A stretch of DNA of 64,000 bases from Paenibacillus sp. (GCF_035645195.1 NZ_DASQNA010000030.1:62001-126000); one strand, 5' to 3'. Counted from the stretch's first letter, positions 54,601 to 63,901 are shown. Numbers and translations are program-made. The notes: generated from the sequence alone by a model not told the origin.

Positions 54601-55434
54601 ATGAAGACATCGATTATCAACCAGTGCATCGTCTACGCGATCATCGTCTTCGGCGCGCTGCTGTTTTTGTTCCCCTTCGTGTATATGGTGTTGACGACGT
54701 TCTTCCTAGGGACGAACACGCTGCCCAAGCCGCACGAGGTGTTCGCGGTGACGCCGAACGCAACGAATTATGTGACGGTATGGAACAAAAATCATTTCAC
54801 GACTTATTTCATGAACAGCGTGATCGTGACGTCGGTGGCGATGGTTGGTTCTTTGTTTTTAGGGGCGCTGACGGCCTACGGGTTCGCCCGCTTTTCGTTC
54901 CCCGGCAAGGAAGCGATCTTCCGCGTCTTCCTGTTGACGATGATGATTCCCGGCGTCATCAACATCATTCCGCAGTTCGTCACGATCAAGGGACTCGGAC
55001 TCGTCAATACGTACGCCGGCCTCTGGCTCGTCTACATCGCCGGCGGGGTCGTCGGCAATATGTTTTTCCTGCGGGGCTTCTTCGAGAGCATTCCGAAGGA
55101 GCTCGAGGAATCGGTGCTGATCGACGGGGGCGGCGACTGGCGCATTTTTTGGAACATTTATTTGCCGCAATCGCTTCCGGCGATGGGAACGTTGGCGATT
55201 TTCATTTTCCAAGGCACGTGGGAGGAATATTTCCTCGCGCTGACGCTCATCAAGAGCGAGTCGCTGCGCACGCTGCCGATCGCGATCATGATGTTCAACG
55301 ATAAATACGCAACGAACTACGGGCAAATTTTCGCCGCGTCGATGATTGCGCTCGTACCGGTCATCGCCATATACATGGCCTTCCAGAAGAAGTTCGTCCA
55401 ATCCGGCTTTAACGAGGGCGGCGTCAAAGGGTAA
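54601..55434 (+). CDS. CUT1 ABC sugar permease, MalG type
   Basis: A 277-residue membrane protein with six helices, EAA loop EESVLIDGGGDWRIFWNIYLP and C-terminal SGFNEGGVKG. GGGGGAGA precedes ATG. Forms the import channel with the upstream MalF-type subunit. Confidence 0.93.
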   Translation: MKTSIINQCIVYAIIVFGALLFLFPFVYMVLTTFFLGTNTLPKPHEVFAVTPNATNYVTVWNKNHFTTYFMNSVIVTSVAMVGSLFLGALTAYGFARFSFPGKEAIFRVFLLTMMIPGVINIIPQFVTIKGLGLVNTYAGLWLVYIAGGVVGNMFFLRGFFESIPKELEESVLIDGGGDWRIFWNIYLPQSLPAMGTLAIFIFQGTWEEYFLALTLIKSESLRTLPIAIMMFNDKYATNYGQIFAASMIALVPVIAIYMAFQKKFVQSGFNEGGVKG

Positions 55435-55463
55435 CGCGAATAGGACGTATCAGGAGGAGAAGC

Positions 55464-57263
55464 ATGGTTCATCCATATCGAAGAGTCCCCGCGAGAGCGG
55501 CGGCGATCGCGGCGGCGGCGGCCGCCGCCCTGCTGGCCGGATGCATCGGCGGAGGTGGGGAGGTTCGTCCTCAGGATGCAGGCGGCGAGGATATTTTCGG
55601 GGCGATCGCGACGGACCGTTCCCGCTATGACCCGGGGGAGCCGGTGCGGTTTACGCTCCGGTTGAACGAGACGGGGCCTCCTCAAGGCGAATTGCTCGTC
55701 CGGTACCGGCAGTTGGATGCCATTGTCGAAGAGGCGAACATCGACGTCGCGGGCCGGGACGAGGTCCAGTGGGAATGGCGGCCGCCGAAGGACGACTTTA
55801 CCGGATATATGGCCGAAGTATACTTCCGGGCGGGCTCCGACGTTCTCGACCATGTCAATATCGCCGTCGACGTCTCCTCGGACTGGGGCAAATTTCCGAG
55901 ATACGGGTATTTGGCGGATTATATGGACATGGCGCCGAAGGAACAAGAAGCCGTCATCGAGCGGCTCAACCGGTTCCATATCAACGGCATCCAATTTTAC
56001 GATTGGCAGTGGAAGCATCATATTCCGCTCAGAATGGAGAACGGGCGGCCGGCGGAGCGGTGGCGGGAAATCGCCAATCGCGACGTGTCGCTCGAGACGG
56101 TCCGGCGGTATATCGACCTCGCCCACGAGAAAAACATGAAGGCGATGAACTACAATTTGCTGTTCGGGGCGTACGAGGATGCGGCGAACGACGGTGTCCG
56201 CCGGGAGTGGGGCATGTTCAAGGATCCGCTCGCGACGACGCAGGATAAGCATCCGCTGCCCGATTCGTGGGCCAGCGACATTATGCTGATGGATCCGTCC
56301 AACGACGACTGGAAGCGGTATTTGTTCGAGCAGGAGCGTACGGTGTTCGAGCATTTGCCGTTCGACGGGTGGCACGTGGATCAGCTCGGCGACCGCGGGA
56401 CCCTCTGGAACGCCGCTTCGAAGAAAATCGACCTCGGCGCGGCCTATCTCGACTTCCTTCGCGATGCCAAGCAAGCGATCGACGTCGAGTACGTGTTCAA
56501 CGCGGTGGGACAGTTCGGCCAAGCGTATATCGCGCAGGCGCCCGTGAAGTTCCTGTACACCGAGGTGTGGAGCGGCCATCCGCAGTACAAGCATTTGAAG
56601 GACATCGTCGATCAGAATGCGAAACTCAGCAAAGGGCGGCTGAACACCGTGCTCGCCGCGTACATGAATTACGATCGCGCGGACAGCCCTGGCGAGTTCA
56701 ACGCGCCGGGCGTGCTGCTGACGGACGCCGTCATGTTCGCCTCTGGCGCGTCGCATCTCGAACTCGGGGAAAACATGCTCGCGAAGGAGTATTTTCCGAA
56801 CCGCAACTTGTCGATTCCCGCCGCGTTGGAGGAGCGGCTGATTCGGTATTACGATTTCCTCGTGGCGTATCAGAATGTGCTGCGGGACTCCGTCGAGGAC
56901 TTGGGGCGGGAAGCGGCCGCGATCGACGGAGCGGAGCTGTCTTCCGCAGCGGAACAAGGGAAGGTGTGGACGTTCGCAAAGCGGAAGAAGGACATGGACG
57001 TTCATCATTTCATTAACTTCTCCGATGCCGTCCACATGCAGTGGAACGACGCGAACGCTACGCAGACGGAACCCGGGACGATCGCGGACATCCGGCTGTC
57101 GGTGCCGACGCGCGGGAAGGCGGTCAAGGTGTGGACGGCTTCCCCGGACCGGTACGAAGGCTCTCCGATCGAGCTTGACTTCAAGCAGGAAGGCGACGTC
57201 TTGACGGTCGTCTTGCCCGAACTGCAATATTGGAATATGCTCATCATCGAGTATTCATCGTAA
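55464..57263 (+). CDS. GH66 dextranase-like lipoprotein
   Basis: A 599-residue enzyme resembling GH66 endo-dextranases/cycloisomaltooligosaccharide glucanotransferases. The signal peptide is very Ala-rich and ends in LLAGC (Cys27), so it should be membrane-anchored outside. An N-terminal beta domain is followed by the barrel signature FPRYGYLADY, then FHINGIQFYDWQWKHH. Asp306 in GWHVDQLGD is the likely nucleophile and Glu367 in LYTEVWS the acid/base, 61 residues apart, close to family spacing. A C-terminal beta domain ends the protein. No CITase-specific inserted carbohydrate-binding module is seen, so a hydrolase is more likely. Surface cleavage of dextran would feed the adjacent importer. 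Confidence 0.88.
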   Translation: MVHPYRRVPARAAAIAAAAAAALLAGCIGGGGEVRPQDAGGEDIFGAIATDRSRYDPGEPVRFTLRLNETGPPQGELLVRYRQLDAIVEEANIDVAGRDEVQWEWRPPKDDFTGYMAEVYFRAGSDVLDHVNIAVDVSSDWGKFPRYGYLADYMDMAPKEQEAVIERLNRFHINGIQFYDWQWKHHIPLRMENGRPAERWREIANRDVSLETVRRYIDLAHEKNMKAMNYNLLFGAYEDAANDGVRREWGMFKDPLATTQDKHPLPDSWASDIMLMDPSNDDWKRYLFEQERTVFEHLPFDGWHVDQLGDRGTLWNAASKKIDLGAAYLDFLRDAKQAIDVEYVFNAVGQFGQAYIAQAPVKFLYTEVWSGHPQYKHLKDIVDQNAKLSKGRLNTVLAAYMNYDRADSPGEFNAPGVLLTDAVMFASGASHLELGENMLAKEYFPNRNLSIPAALEERLIRYYDFLVAYQNVLRDSVEDLGREAAAIDGAELSSAAEQGKVWTFAKRKKDMDVHHFINFSDAVHMQWNDANATQTEPGTIADIRLSVPTRGKAVKVWTASPDRYEGSPIELDFKQEGDVLTVVLPELQYWNMLIIEYSS

Positions 57264-57345
57264 AACGATACAGCGGAGGCGTCTCAGGAGAGGCGTCTTT
57301 GCGTCTTTGGGCAACGATTCCGCGTACCGACAAGGGAGGCTCCGC

Positions 57346-59154
57346 ATGCAGCTCATCGCGAAATGGAAGCGCCGGTTCGCCGCGAAAATGATCGCCGCGT
57401 TCGTCATCGTCATCTTGATTCCCGCCGCGTTCACGAGTGCATCGTTCTATTGGGTCTCCAATTCGACCGTCAAAAACAACGTCCGGGAATCGTCGGTGCA
57501 AATCGCCGTGCAAGCCGCGGACTCCATCTCCTATATTTTAAACGCGGGGAGCGACGTATCCGATCTGTTGTATTCCGACCTCCGCATCCAGAACGTGGTG
57601 AAGAAGCAATCCGGGGCTTCCGAGAACGTCAGGGAGTATTTGGAGGACGAAGCGTATTTGAAGAGCGTGCTGAATAACATCGTCTACTCGAGCTCTTTCG
57701 CCAACATCGTTTACGTGCTGAAAAACAGCGAGCATGGGTGGGGCAGCGGATCGTTTTCCCGGACGAAGTTGAGCCGCTACAATCTAGAAGCGTTCGACTG
57801 GGCGAGCGAAGCGAAACGGCGGGACGGAGGCCTCGTCTGGATGGGGCTGCAGGACGACCGGTTCAGCGGCGGCGGGGACAATACGGAGCTGGTTTTGCCG
57901 ATCGCCCGCGTGCTGAAGGATTTCGACACGATGGACAATATCGGGTACATCCTCGTCAACATTAACGGCCGGAAAATCGTCGAGAAGCTCGAGCAATTGA
58001 AGCTTGGCGAAACCGGACGTTTCTTCGTCGCCGATTCGGAAGGACGAGTGATGATCGACGCCGACATCTCGCGCATTCATCGGCTCGTCGCCAACGACGA
58101 GCTGCTGCGGAACATCGTCGACAATCCGTACGTCGAGTTCGAGTTCGACGACGGCGGGGTGCCGCACTACGGCGTGAAGCAGCGCCTCAGCAACGGCTGG
58201 TATATCGTCGGCACGGTTCCCGTCCGCGAAATTACGCAGAAGCTCGATGCGCTCAACCGCAATATCGCGTCTTCGTTCGCGGCGTTCACGCTGGCCGGCA
58301 TTCTGATCGGTCTCGTCATCGCGAACTACGTCACGAAGCCGATCAAGCAGCTCACCCGACAAATGAGGCTGGTCCAGCAAGGGGACCTCACGGTGCGTTC
58401 CGACGTCCATTCGAGCGACGAGCTCGGCTTGCTGAGCCGCCAATTCAATCGAATGATCGCCGATATCGATCGGCTGATGGAGCAGGTGCGGGAGGAACAG
58501 AAGAAAAAGCAGGACGCGGAGCTGCGCGCGATCCACCACCGAGTTAATCCCCATTTCCTCTTCAACACCCTCAGTACGCTGCGGTGGCTGATTAAGTACG
58601 GCCAGACCGAGAAGGCGGACCAAGGCATGTCGGCGCTCATCCGGCTGCTGGAGGCGAACATGGGGAAGAAGGGCAACTTCGTCACGGTTCGGGAGGAGCT
58701 CGATATTATCGAAAAGTACCTGGCTATACTGGAGCTGCGATACAATCGAAAGTTCCGTCTGCAAACCGATATCGAGCCGGCGGCGGCCGATTTCGTCATC
58801 CCCCGCATGCTGCTGCAGCCGCTCGTTGAGAACGCGATTTTCCACGGCATCGTGCCGAAGGACGAGGACGGGGACATCCGGATCGCGGCCGCGCGGACGG
58901 CGGCCGGCCTCGCGATCGAAGTGAGGGATAACGGCATCGGCATTTTGCCGGAGAAGCAGGTGGTGGTTCGGTCCGTGGAAGAGGCGATCGCAACGGGCGA
59001 AGCCGGGATCGGTTTGCGTCACGTGCACGAATGCGTGCAGCTGTATTACGGGCCCGGATCTTCCGTGACGCTGCGCAGCGAGGGCGGGGCCGGGACGACC
59101 GCGAACATCGTATTAACCGCGAATGCGGTGGAGGCAAGGGGGGACGGCGTATGA
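57346..59154 (+). CDS. YesM-type sensor histidine kinase
   Basis: A kinase of about 602 residues. It has TM1 (MIAAFVIVILIPAAFTSASF), a dCache-like extracellular domain to about 300, and TM2 (FAAFTLAGILIGLVIANYV). A HAMP segment, RVNPHFLFNTLS with phospho-acceptor His403, and a HATPase domain (VENAIFHG, DNGIGI) follow. ATG 57346 follows GGGAGG by six bases; a TTG start 39 bases upstream has no such site. It overlaps the regulator gene by ATGA. With the regulator and second binding protein it forms a tightly coupled sensing cassette. Confidence 0.9.
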   Translation: MQLIAKWKRRFAAKMIAAFVIVILIPAAFTSASFYWVSNSTVKNNVRESSVQIAVQAADSISYILNAGSDVSDLLYSDLRIQNVVKKQSGASENVREYLEDEAYLKSVLNNIVYSSSFANIVYVLKNSEHGWGSGSFSRTKLSRYNLEAFDWASEAKRRDGGLVWMGLQDDRFSGGGDNTELVLPIARVLKDFDTMDNIGYILVNINGRKIVEKLEQLKLGETGRFFVADSEGRVMIDADISRIHRLVANDELLRNIVDNPYVEFEFDDGGVPHYGVKQRLSNGWYIVGTVPVREITQKLDALNRNIASSFAAFTLAGILIGLVIANYVTKPIKQLTRQMRLVQQGDLTVRSDVHSSDELGLLSRQFNRMIADIDRLMEQVREEQKKKQDAELRAIHHRVNPHFLFNTLSTLRWLIKYGQTEKADQGMSALIRLLEANMGKKGNFVTVREELDIIEKYLAILELRYNRKFRLQTDIEPAAADFVIPRMLLQPLVENAIFHGIVPKDEDGDIRIAAARTAAGLAIEVRDNGIGILPEKQVVVRSVEEAIATGEAGIGLRHVHECVQLYYGPGSSVTLRSEGGAGTTANIVLTANAVEARGDGV

Positions 59155-60686
59155 TACGAGTCTTGCTGGCGGACGACGAGCCGCTGATCCGTTACGGCAT
59201 CAAGGCGTCCGTCGATTGGGAGCGGGAAGGGTTCCGCCTCGTCGCGGACGTCGCCAACGGCGCCGACGCGCTGGCCGTCATGGAGACGGAGACGATCGAT
59301 ATTTTGATCACGGATATCAAGATGCCGATAATGGACGGACTCGCCTTGACGAAAAAAGCGATGGCGCTCCATCCGGGCATCAAGGTCGTGTTCGTCAGCA
59401 GCTATAACGATTTCGAATATGTTCGCGAAGGGCTCCGCCTCGGCGTGGTCGATTACATTTTAAAGCCGTCGCTGGAGCCGGAGGACTTGCTGCAGATCGT
59501 GAAGAAATGCGCCGAGGCGATTCGGGCAGAGGGACGGGTCCCGCGCGACGCCGCGGAGGACGACCTGCGGGAGCGGAGGGGATACGAGCACACGCTGAAG
59601 CGGTTTCTCGTCCACCGTTCGCAGGCCGCGCCGGCGGGACGATTCCCGCCATGGCTGGATGGGGCGTACACGGCCGCATATGCGGCGCTGCATCGACAAG
59701 GGGAGGCGGACGGCTTTTTGAACAAATCGATCGTCGCGGATTCCTTCGTCGATTTGTTTTACGCGGAGAACCCGCGGGGCATCGTGTTTCCGACGTCCGA
59801 GAGCGAGATGTTTTGCTTGCTGCCCTTCGAGGAAGCGCCGGAGCGGCGGTTCGGGAAGCTGCGGGACGCGATGCGGAGCGAGAACGGGACGGACGTGTCG
59901 TTTGGCTGCGTCGCGAGCCGCGGAACGGACGACCTTCAACGAGCGTACGATTGCAGCAAACAAGCATGCCGGCGGAGCTTTTTCCGCGGCGCCGGCATTT
60001 ACCGGTTCGAGGAAGCCGATCCATCGATCCGCGATGCTTCCGGGGAAGATCTGCCGCGCATGCTCGAATCGATCCCGGATCCGAACGGCGAAGCGCTGGC
60101 CGAGGCGGTCGGCCGATGGCGGGCGCGCTGGACGGCGGGCGGGAAGCCGCCCGATGCTCTCAAGGAAGAGGCGTGCAGAGTGCTGTCGCAGCGGTTTAAG
60201 CACGCGATCGATCCGTACGCGCTGGTCGAGTGCTTCGACCTGCTGTTCGCGTCGGAGACGTTCGACGAGCTGTGCCGCAGGCTGCTCGAGCAGATCGCGG
60301 AGCTGAGCAAAATCGGGCCGGAGCTCGCCGCGCCGCAAAACCCGGTTGGGAAAGCGCTCGAGTATATCCGCCGGCATTACCTAGAGACGATTACCCTGCA
60401 GCAAGTCGCGGATTACGTGCATGTCAGCAAAAACTATTTCTCGATTTTGTTCAAGAAAACGATGGGCTGCAACTTTATCGACTACCTGATCGATTTGCGA
60501 ATCCAAAAGGCGAAGGAGCTGCTGCTTCGAACCGATTTGAAAATTTACGAAATCGCGGAGCAGTCCGGCTTCAACGACACCAAATATTTCAGCAAGCTGT
60601 TCAAGAAGGTAATCGGGTTGTCGCCGAACGAGTTTCGGGAATGTCACGGCATGGTCCCCCTGGAACGGCAGAAGGAGCGCCCATGA
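59151..60686 (+). CDS. YesN-type response regulator (receiver + AraC HTH)
   Basis: A 511-residue regulator. Receiver: ADDEP, phospho-acceptor Asp55 in ITDIKMP, Lys in ILKPSLEP. A middle region follows, then the C-terminal AraC helix-turn-helix (VADYVHVSKNYFSILFKKT and QSGFNDTKYFSKLFKKVIG). It starts within the kinase stop (ATGA) and its own stop overlaps the ATG of the next gene (ATGA), so all three are translationally coupled. Probably activates the GH66/importer operon. Confidence 0.93.
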   Translation: MIRVLLADDEPLIRYGIKASVDWEREGFRLVADVANGADALAVMETETIDILITDIKMPIMDGLALTKKAMALHPGIKVVFVSSYNDFEYVREGLRLGVVDYILKPSLEPEDLLQIVKKCAEAIRAEGRVPRDAAEDDLRERRGYEHTLKRFLVHRSQAAPAGRFPPWLDGAYTAAYAALHRQGEADGFLNKSIVADSFVDLFYAENPRGIVFPTSESEMFCLLPFEEAPERRFGKLRDAMRSENGTDVSFGCVASRGTDDLQRAYDCSKQACRRSFFRGAGIYRFEEADPSIRDASGEDLPRMLESIPDPNGEALAEAVGRWRARWTAGGKPPDALKEEACRVLSQRFKHAIDPYALVECFDLLFASETFDELCRRLLEQIAELSKIGPELAAPQNPVGKALEYIRRHYLETITLQQVADYVHVSKNYFSILFKKTMGCNFIDYLIDLRIQKAKELLLRTDLKIYEIAEQSGFNDTKYFSKLFKKVIGLSPNEFRECHGMVPLERQKERP

Positions 60687-61984
60687 GCATGCGTTTCCGT
60701 TTCGGCCAATGGGCTCTCGCGGCCGTCTTGTTTGCCGCTGGCTGTTCGAACTCGCACATTATCGACGATCCGCAGGGAGTTCAGCGGGTCGACGACGAGC
60801 CCGTCAAGACGATCGTGGTTTGGCACACGTACAGCGACCAAGAGACGAAAATTTTCGAGGAAACGCTCATTCCGCGATTCGAGCGCAACCATCCGGGCGT
60901 GCGCATCGAGTCGGTCAGGCAAGAGTACAACCTGGAGTATCGGGCGGCCATCGCGGCGAAGGCGTCGGCCGGCGCAACCCCGGACGTCGTGCGCATGGAA
61001 TATTCGTGGGTGCCCGACTTCGCCTCCAAGCGGCTGCTGTATCCGCTCGACGCCTTTCCCGATTTCGCCGAAGCCGCGGGGGCGCTTGCGGAGCGGATGA
61101 AGGAGAGCGGCTATTATCAAGGACGCGCGTATGCGCTGCCGCTGAACATGAATACGAAAGCCGCCGTGTACAATGCCGAATTGGCGCGCCGCGCCGGGGT
61201 GAATCCCGCCGAGGCTTCGCTGCCCGAGGTGCTCGAAGCCGCGCGCGGCCACGGACTCGTCGTCGGGATGGCGGGCCTCGAAATGTGGCAAAGCTTGCCG
61301 TATTTTTTCGGGCTCGGCGGCAGGCTCGCCGACAAGGAGTTCCAGGCCGCAAGCGGCTATTTCGACAGCGACGAAAGCGTACGCGCAATGGAGACGCTTC
61401 TCGAATGGCATCGGGCGGGCGTCCTCGCTCCCGAGCTGCTGGACGACGCGGATTTGTGGGGCGGCATTCGGTCCGGCGAGCGGCTGCTGATGATGGACGA
61501 AGGCCCATGGTTTTACAGCATCCTGCTCAACTCCGCGGAGGTCGGGCGGAGCCTGATGTCGGCGACGACGCCCGCTCCGTTCCCGCAAGGGCCCGAATAC
61601 GGCGCCGTGGTCGGCGGAGAAAGCTTGGTCATCACGAAAGGAAGCCGACATAAGGAGGAAGCGTGGGCATTCATCCGCTGGATGCTCGGGAAGGAGGCGC
61701 AGACGGCGCTGTTCGGCGCCGGTTTGATCCCGACGCATCGGGAGGCGCTGCGCGACGCGGAGCAGATCGTCGCGGAGAATCCTTACTTGAAGGCGTATAT
61801 GGAGGGAATCGCCGACAGCTTCGTTCGCCCCCCGGTCCCGCAGTGGTCCAAGGTGGAGGAAATTTACAAAAAGGCGATGGAGGACATGTTTCTGCACAAC
61901 CGGGACGTCCGCGTCACGTTGAACGAAGCGGCTGCGCGCATGGATGAGGCGCTGAACGCGGGAGGGCGGTCGAGCGACCGATGA
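60683..61984 (+). CDS. second sugar-binding lipoprotein, likely co-sensor
   Basis: A 433-residue binding protein with a short lipoprotein signal (MSMRFRFGQW, VLFAAGCSNS) and a CUT1-type binding fold (VVWHTYSDQETKIFEE, PDVVRMEYSWVPDFA, MMDEGPWFYSIL). GAAGGAG precedes the ATG, which overlaps the regulator's stop. It is a clear paralogue of the importer's binding protein at 52225, but no permease gene follows. Instead it is coupled to the kinase and regulator. It may hand ligand information to the kinase, as in AraP-AraS-AraT-type three-component systems, or be a second receptor for the same importer. A terminator follows. Confidence 0.9.
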   Translation: MSMRFRFGQWALAAVLFAAGCSNSHIIDDPQGVQRVDDEPVKTIVVWHTYSDQETKIFEETLIPRFERNHPGVRIESVRQEYNLEYRAAIAAKASAGATPDVVRMEYSWVPDFASKRLLYPLDAFPDFAEAAGALAERMKESGYYQGRAYALPLNMNTKAAVYNAELARRAGVNPAEASLPEVLEAARGHGLVVGMAGLEMWQSLPYFFGLGGRLADKEFQAASGYFDSDESVRAMETLLEWHRAGVLAPELLDDADLWGGIRSGERLLMMDEGPWFYSILLNSAEVGRSLMSATTPAPFPQGPEYGAVVGGESLVITKGSRHKEEAWAFIRWMLGKEAQTALFGAGLIPTHREALRDAEQIVAENPYLKAYMEGIADSFVRPPVPQWSKVEEIYKKAMEDMFLHNRDVRVTLNEAAARMDEALNAGGRSSDR

Positions 61985-62025
61985 GCAGGCTCCAACCATT
62001 ACGGTAATGGATGGGCCTGTTTTTC
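61985..62025 (+). terminator. rho-independent terminator of the GH66/sensor operon
   Basis: CAGGC and CCATTAC segments pair with GTAATGG and GGCCTG across a GG centre with small internal mismatches, followed by TTTTTCTT. Confidence 0.82.
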
Positions 62026-62047
62026 TTATGGGCGAAAATTCTTGTAT

Positions 62048-62063
62048 TACTTGTATACAAGTA
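62048..62063. promoter_or_regulatory. palindromic GntR-family operator
   Basis: TACTTGTATACAAGTA is a perfect 16-bp palindrome 52 bases before the GntR start codon; its right end overlaps a -10-like TATGAT (62062-62067). Such TTGTATACAA-type palindromes are typical FadR/GntR targets, so autoregulation of the regulator-uxuA operon is likely. Confidence 0.65.
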
Positions 62064-62114
62064 TGATGAGTTGGTGGTAAAATGTAAGCTGAAAGCCCTT
62101 ACGGAGGTGCAACG

Positions 62115-62828
62115 ATGCTCGAACTTGAGCCGGCCGCGCCGGCCCCCAAGCAGTCGGCCCGCGATTACGTATACGAATTGCTGCGCGATCATATCGTTCG
62201 GCTGAAGCTTGCTCCCGGCCAGCCGCTGTCGGAGAACGAGATCGCCGCGAAGCTGCAGATCAGCCGAACCCCGATCCGGGAAGCGCTCGTGCGGCTGTCG
62301 CAGGAGCAGCTGCTGGAGGTGCTGCCGCAGCGCGGGACCTACGTGTCCCTCATCGATTTGGAGGAGGTGGAGGAGGCCAGGTTCGTCCGCGAGCAGCTGG
62401 AGCCGGCTGTCGTCAGGCTCGCTTGCGAACGGTTCTCGCCGGATCATCTCGTGCAGCTCGACATGAACGTGCTTCTGTTCGAGAAATACGTCGAGGAACG
62501 AAATTACGCGAAGCTGTTCGGATTGGACATTCAATTCCACGAAATTTTGTTCGCGGGCAGCGGCAAGCAGCGAACATGGTCGATCGTACATACGCTGAAC
62601 GCGCATTTAAGCCGGATTCGCATGCTTAGCTTGGCTTCGGCGTTCAACTGGAGCACGATCGCGGCGCAGCACCGGGCGATGGTCGAATGCATCCGGAGCG
62701 GGGACGCGGACCGGGCGGAACGCATTATGAAGGAGCATGTGACGTTGATCGTGCACGACCAAGAGGCGCTGGTGCGCGCTTATCCGACCTATTTCAAAAA
62801 CACGAAACGAGGCGGTGACGAGCAATGA
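62115..62828 (+). CDS. GntR-family regulator (FadR/FCD type)
   Basis: A 237-residue regulator with an N-terminal winged helix (LSENEIAAKLQISRTPIREA) and a C-terminal all-helical FCD effector domain containing the Asp/His metal-binding pattern (LDIQFHEILF, AAQHRAMVECI). Its stop overlaps the uxuA start (ATGA), so it probably represses the uronate operon and is released by a hexuronate intermediate. The palindrome just upstream is the likely operator. Confidence 0.93.
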   Translation: MLELEPAAPAPKQSARDYVYELLRDHIVRLKLAPGQPLSENEIAAKLQISRTPIREALVRLSQEQLLEVLPQRGTYVSLIDLEEVEEARFVREQLEPAVVRLACERFSPDHLVQLDMNVLLFEKYVEERNYAKLFGLDIQFHEILFAGSGKQRTWSIVHTLNAHLSRIRMLSLASAFNWSTIAAQHRAMVECIRSGDADRAERIMKEHVTLIVHDQEALVRAYPTYFKNTKRGGDEQ

Positions 62829-63895
62829 GGATGGTATTCCGCTGGTTTGGCGAAGGAAACGACCAAGTCGCGCTGTGGCAAATCAAGCAAATCCCCGGCG
62901 TCGAAGGGATCGTCTGGGCGCTGCACGACGTCCCGGCGGGCGAGGAATGGCCGATGGATAAAATCGAGGCCGTGAAGCGCCAAGCGGAGGCGCACGGCTT
63001 CCATATCGATGTCGTGGAAAGCGTGAACGTCCATGAAGACATCAAGCTGGGACGGCCGACGCGGGACCGGTACATAGAGAACTACAAGCGAACGATCGAA
63101 AAGCTGGGGCAAGTCGGCGTGAAAGTGATTTGCTACAACTTCATGCCCGTGTTCGATTGGATTCGCACCGACTTGTACCGCGAGCTGGAGGACGGCTCCA
63201 CGGCGCTGTTTTACGAGAAAAGTCTGCTTCAAAACATAGACCCGGAGGTGCTGGTCCGCACGATCGCCGACAATCCGAAATTCACGATTCCGGGCTGGGA
63301 GCCCGAACGGCTGCGAACGCTGTCCGGCTTATTCGAAGCGTACCGGGACGTGACCGAGGAGCGATTGTGGAGCAACCTGCAGTATTTTCTAGAGGAAATC
63401 ATCCCGGTCGCCGCGCGGTGCGGCATCCGGATGGCGATCCATCCGGACGATCCGCCGTGGTCCGTCTTCGGGCTGCCTCGCATTATGACCGGGCAGGACA
63501 ACATCCGGAGGCTGCTCCGGCTCGTCGATCACCCGTCGAACGGCGTCACGCTGTGCAGCGGCTCGCTCGGCGCCAATCCGGCGAACGATATTCCGGCGAT
63601 GATTCGCGAGTTCGGCGACCGCATTCCGTTCGCGCATATCCGCAATGTACGCGTGTACGAGAACGGCGATTTCATCGAGACGTCCCATCGCGGAGCGGAC
63701 GGAACTGTCGATATCGTCGGCATCGTCGAGGCGTACCACGATATCGGATTTACGGGCTACGCGAGACCGGATCACGGCAGACATCTGTGGGGCGAAGAGT
63801 GCCGCCCGGGCTACGGCCTGTACGACCGGGCGATGGGGATCATGTACTTGTGGGGCGCATGGGACGCCATTCAGCGAACGAAGAAAGGGAGATGA
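62825..63895 (+). CDS. uxuA: mannonate dehydratase
   Basis: A 356-residue Mn/Fe-dependent D-mannonate dehydratase that converts D-mannonate to 2-keto-3-deoxygluconate in glucuronate breakdown. Family blocks include MVFRWFGEGND, WALHDVPAGEEWP, CYNFMPVFDWIRTDL, AIHPDDPPWSVFGLPRIM and TLCSGSLGANPANDIP, and near the end PDHGRHLWGE. Length normal. Translationally coupled to the GntR gene and followed six bases later by an SDR gene. Confidence 0.96.
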   Translation: MRMVFRWFGEGNDQVALWQIKQIPGVEGIVWALHDVPAGEEWPMDKIEAVKRQAEAHGFHIDVVESVNVHEDIKLGRPTRDRYIENYKRTIEKLGQVGVKVICYNFMPVFDWIRTDLYRELEDGSTALFYEKSLLQNIDPEVLVRTIADNPKFTIPGWEPERLRTLSGLFEAYRDVTEERLWSNLQYFLEEIIPVAARCGIRMAIHPDDPPWSVFGLPRIMTGQDNIRRLLRLVDHPSNGVTLCSGSLGANPANDIPAMIREFGDRIPFAHIRNVRVYENGDFIETSHRGADGTVDIVGIVEAYHDIGFTGYARPDHGRHLWGEECRPGYGLYDRAMGIMYLWGAWDAIQRTKKGR

Positions 63896-63901
63896 GGCAG
63901 C

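Noticed and set aside
55317-57227. Minus-strand frame opposite the GH66 gene
   Set aside because: No start signal or motif; composition typical of the reverse complement of coding DNA.
57274-57300. Terminator hairpin after the GH66 gene
   Set aside because: The repeated AGGCGTCT copies are direct, not inverted, so they do not form a stem.
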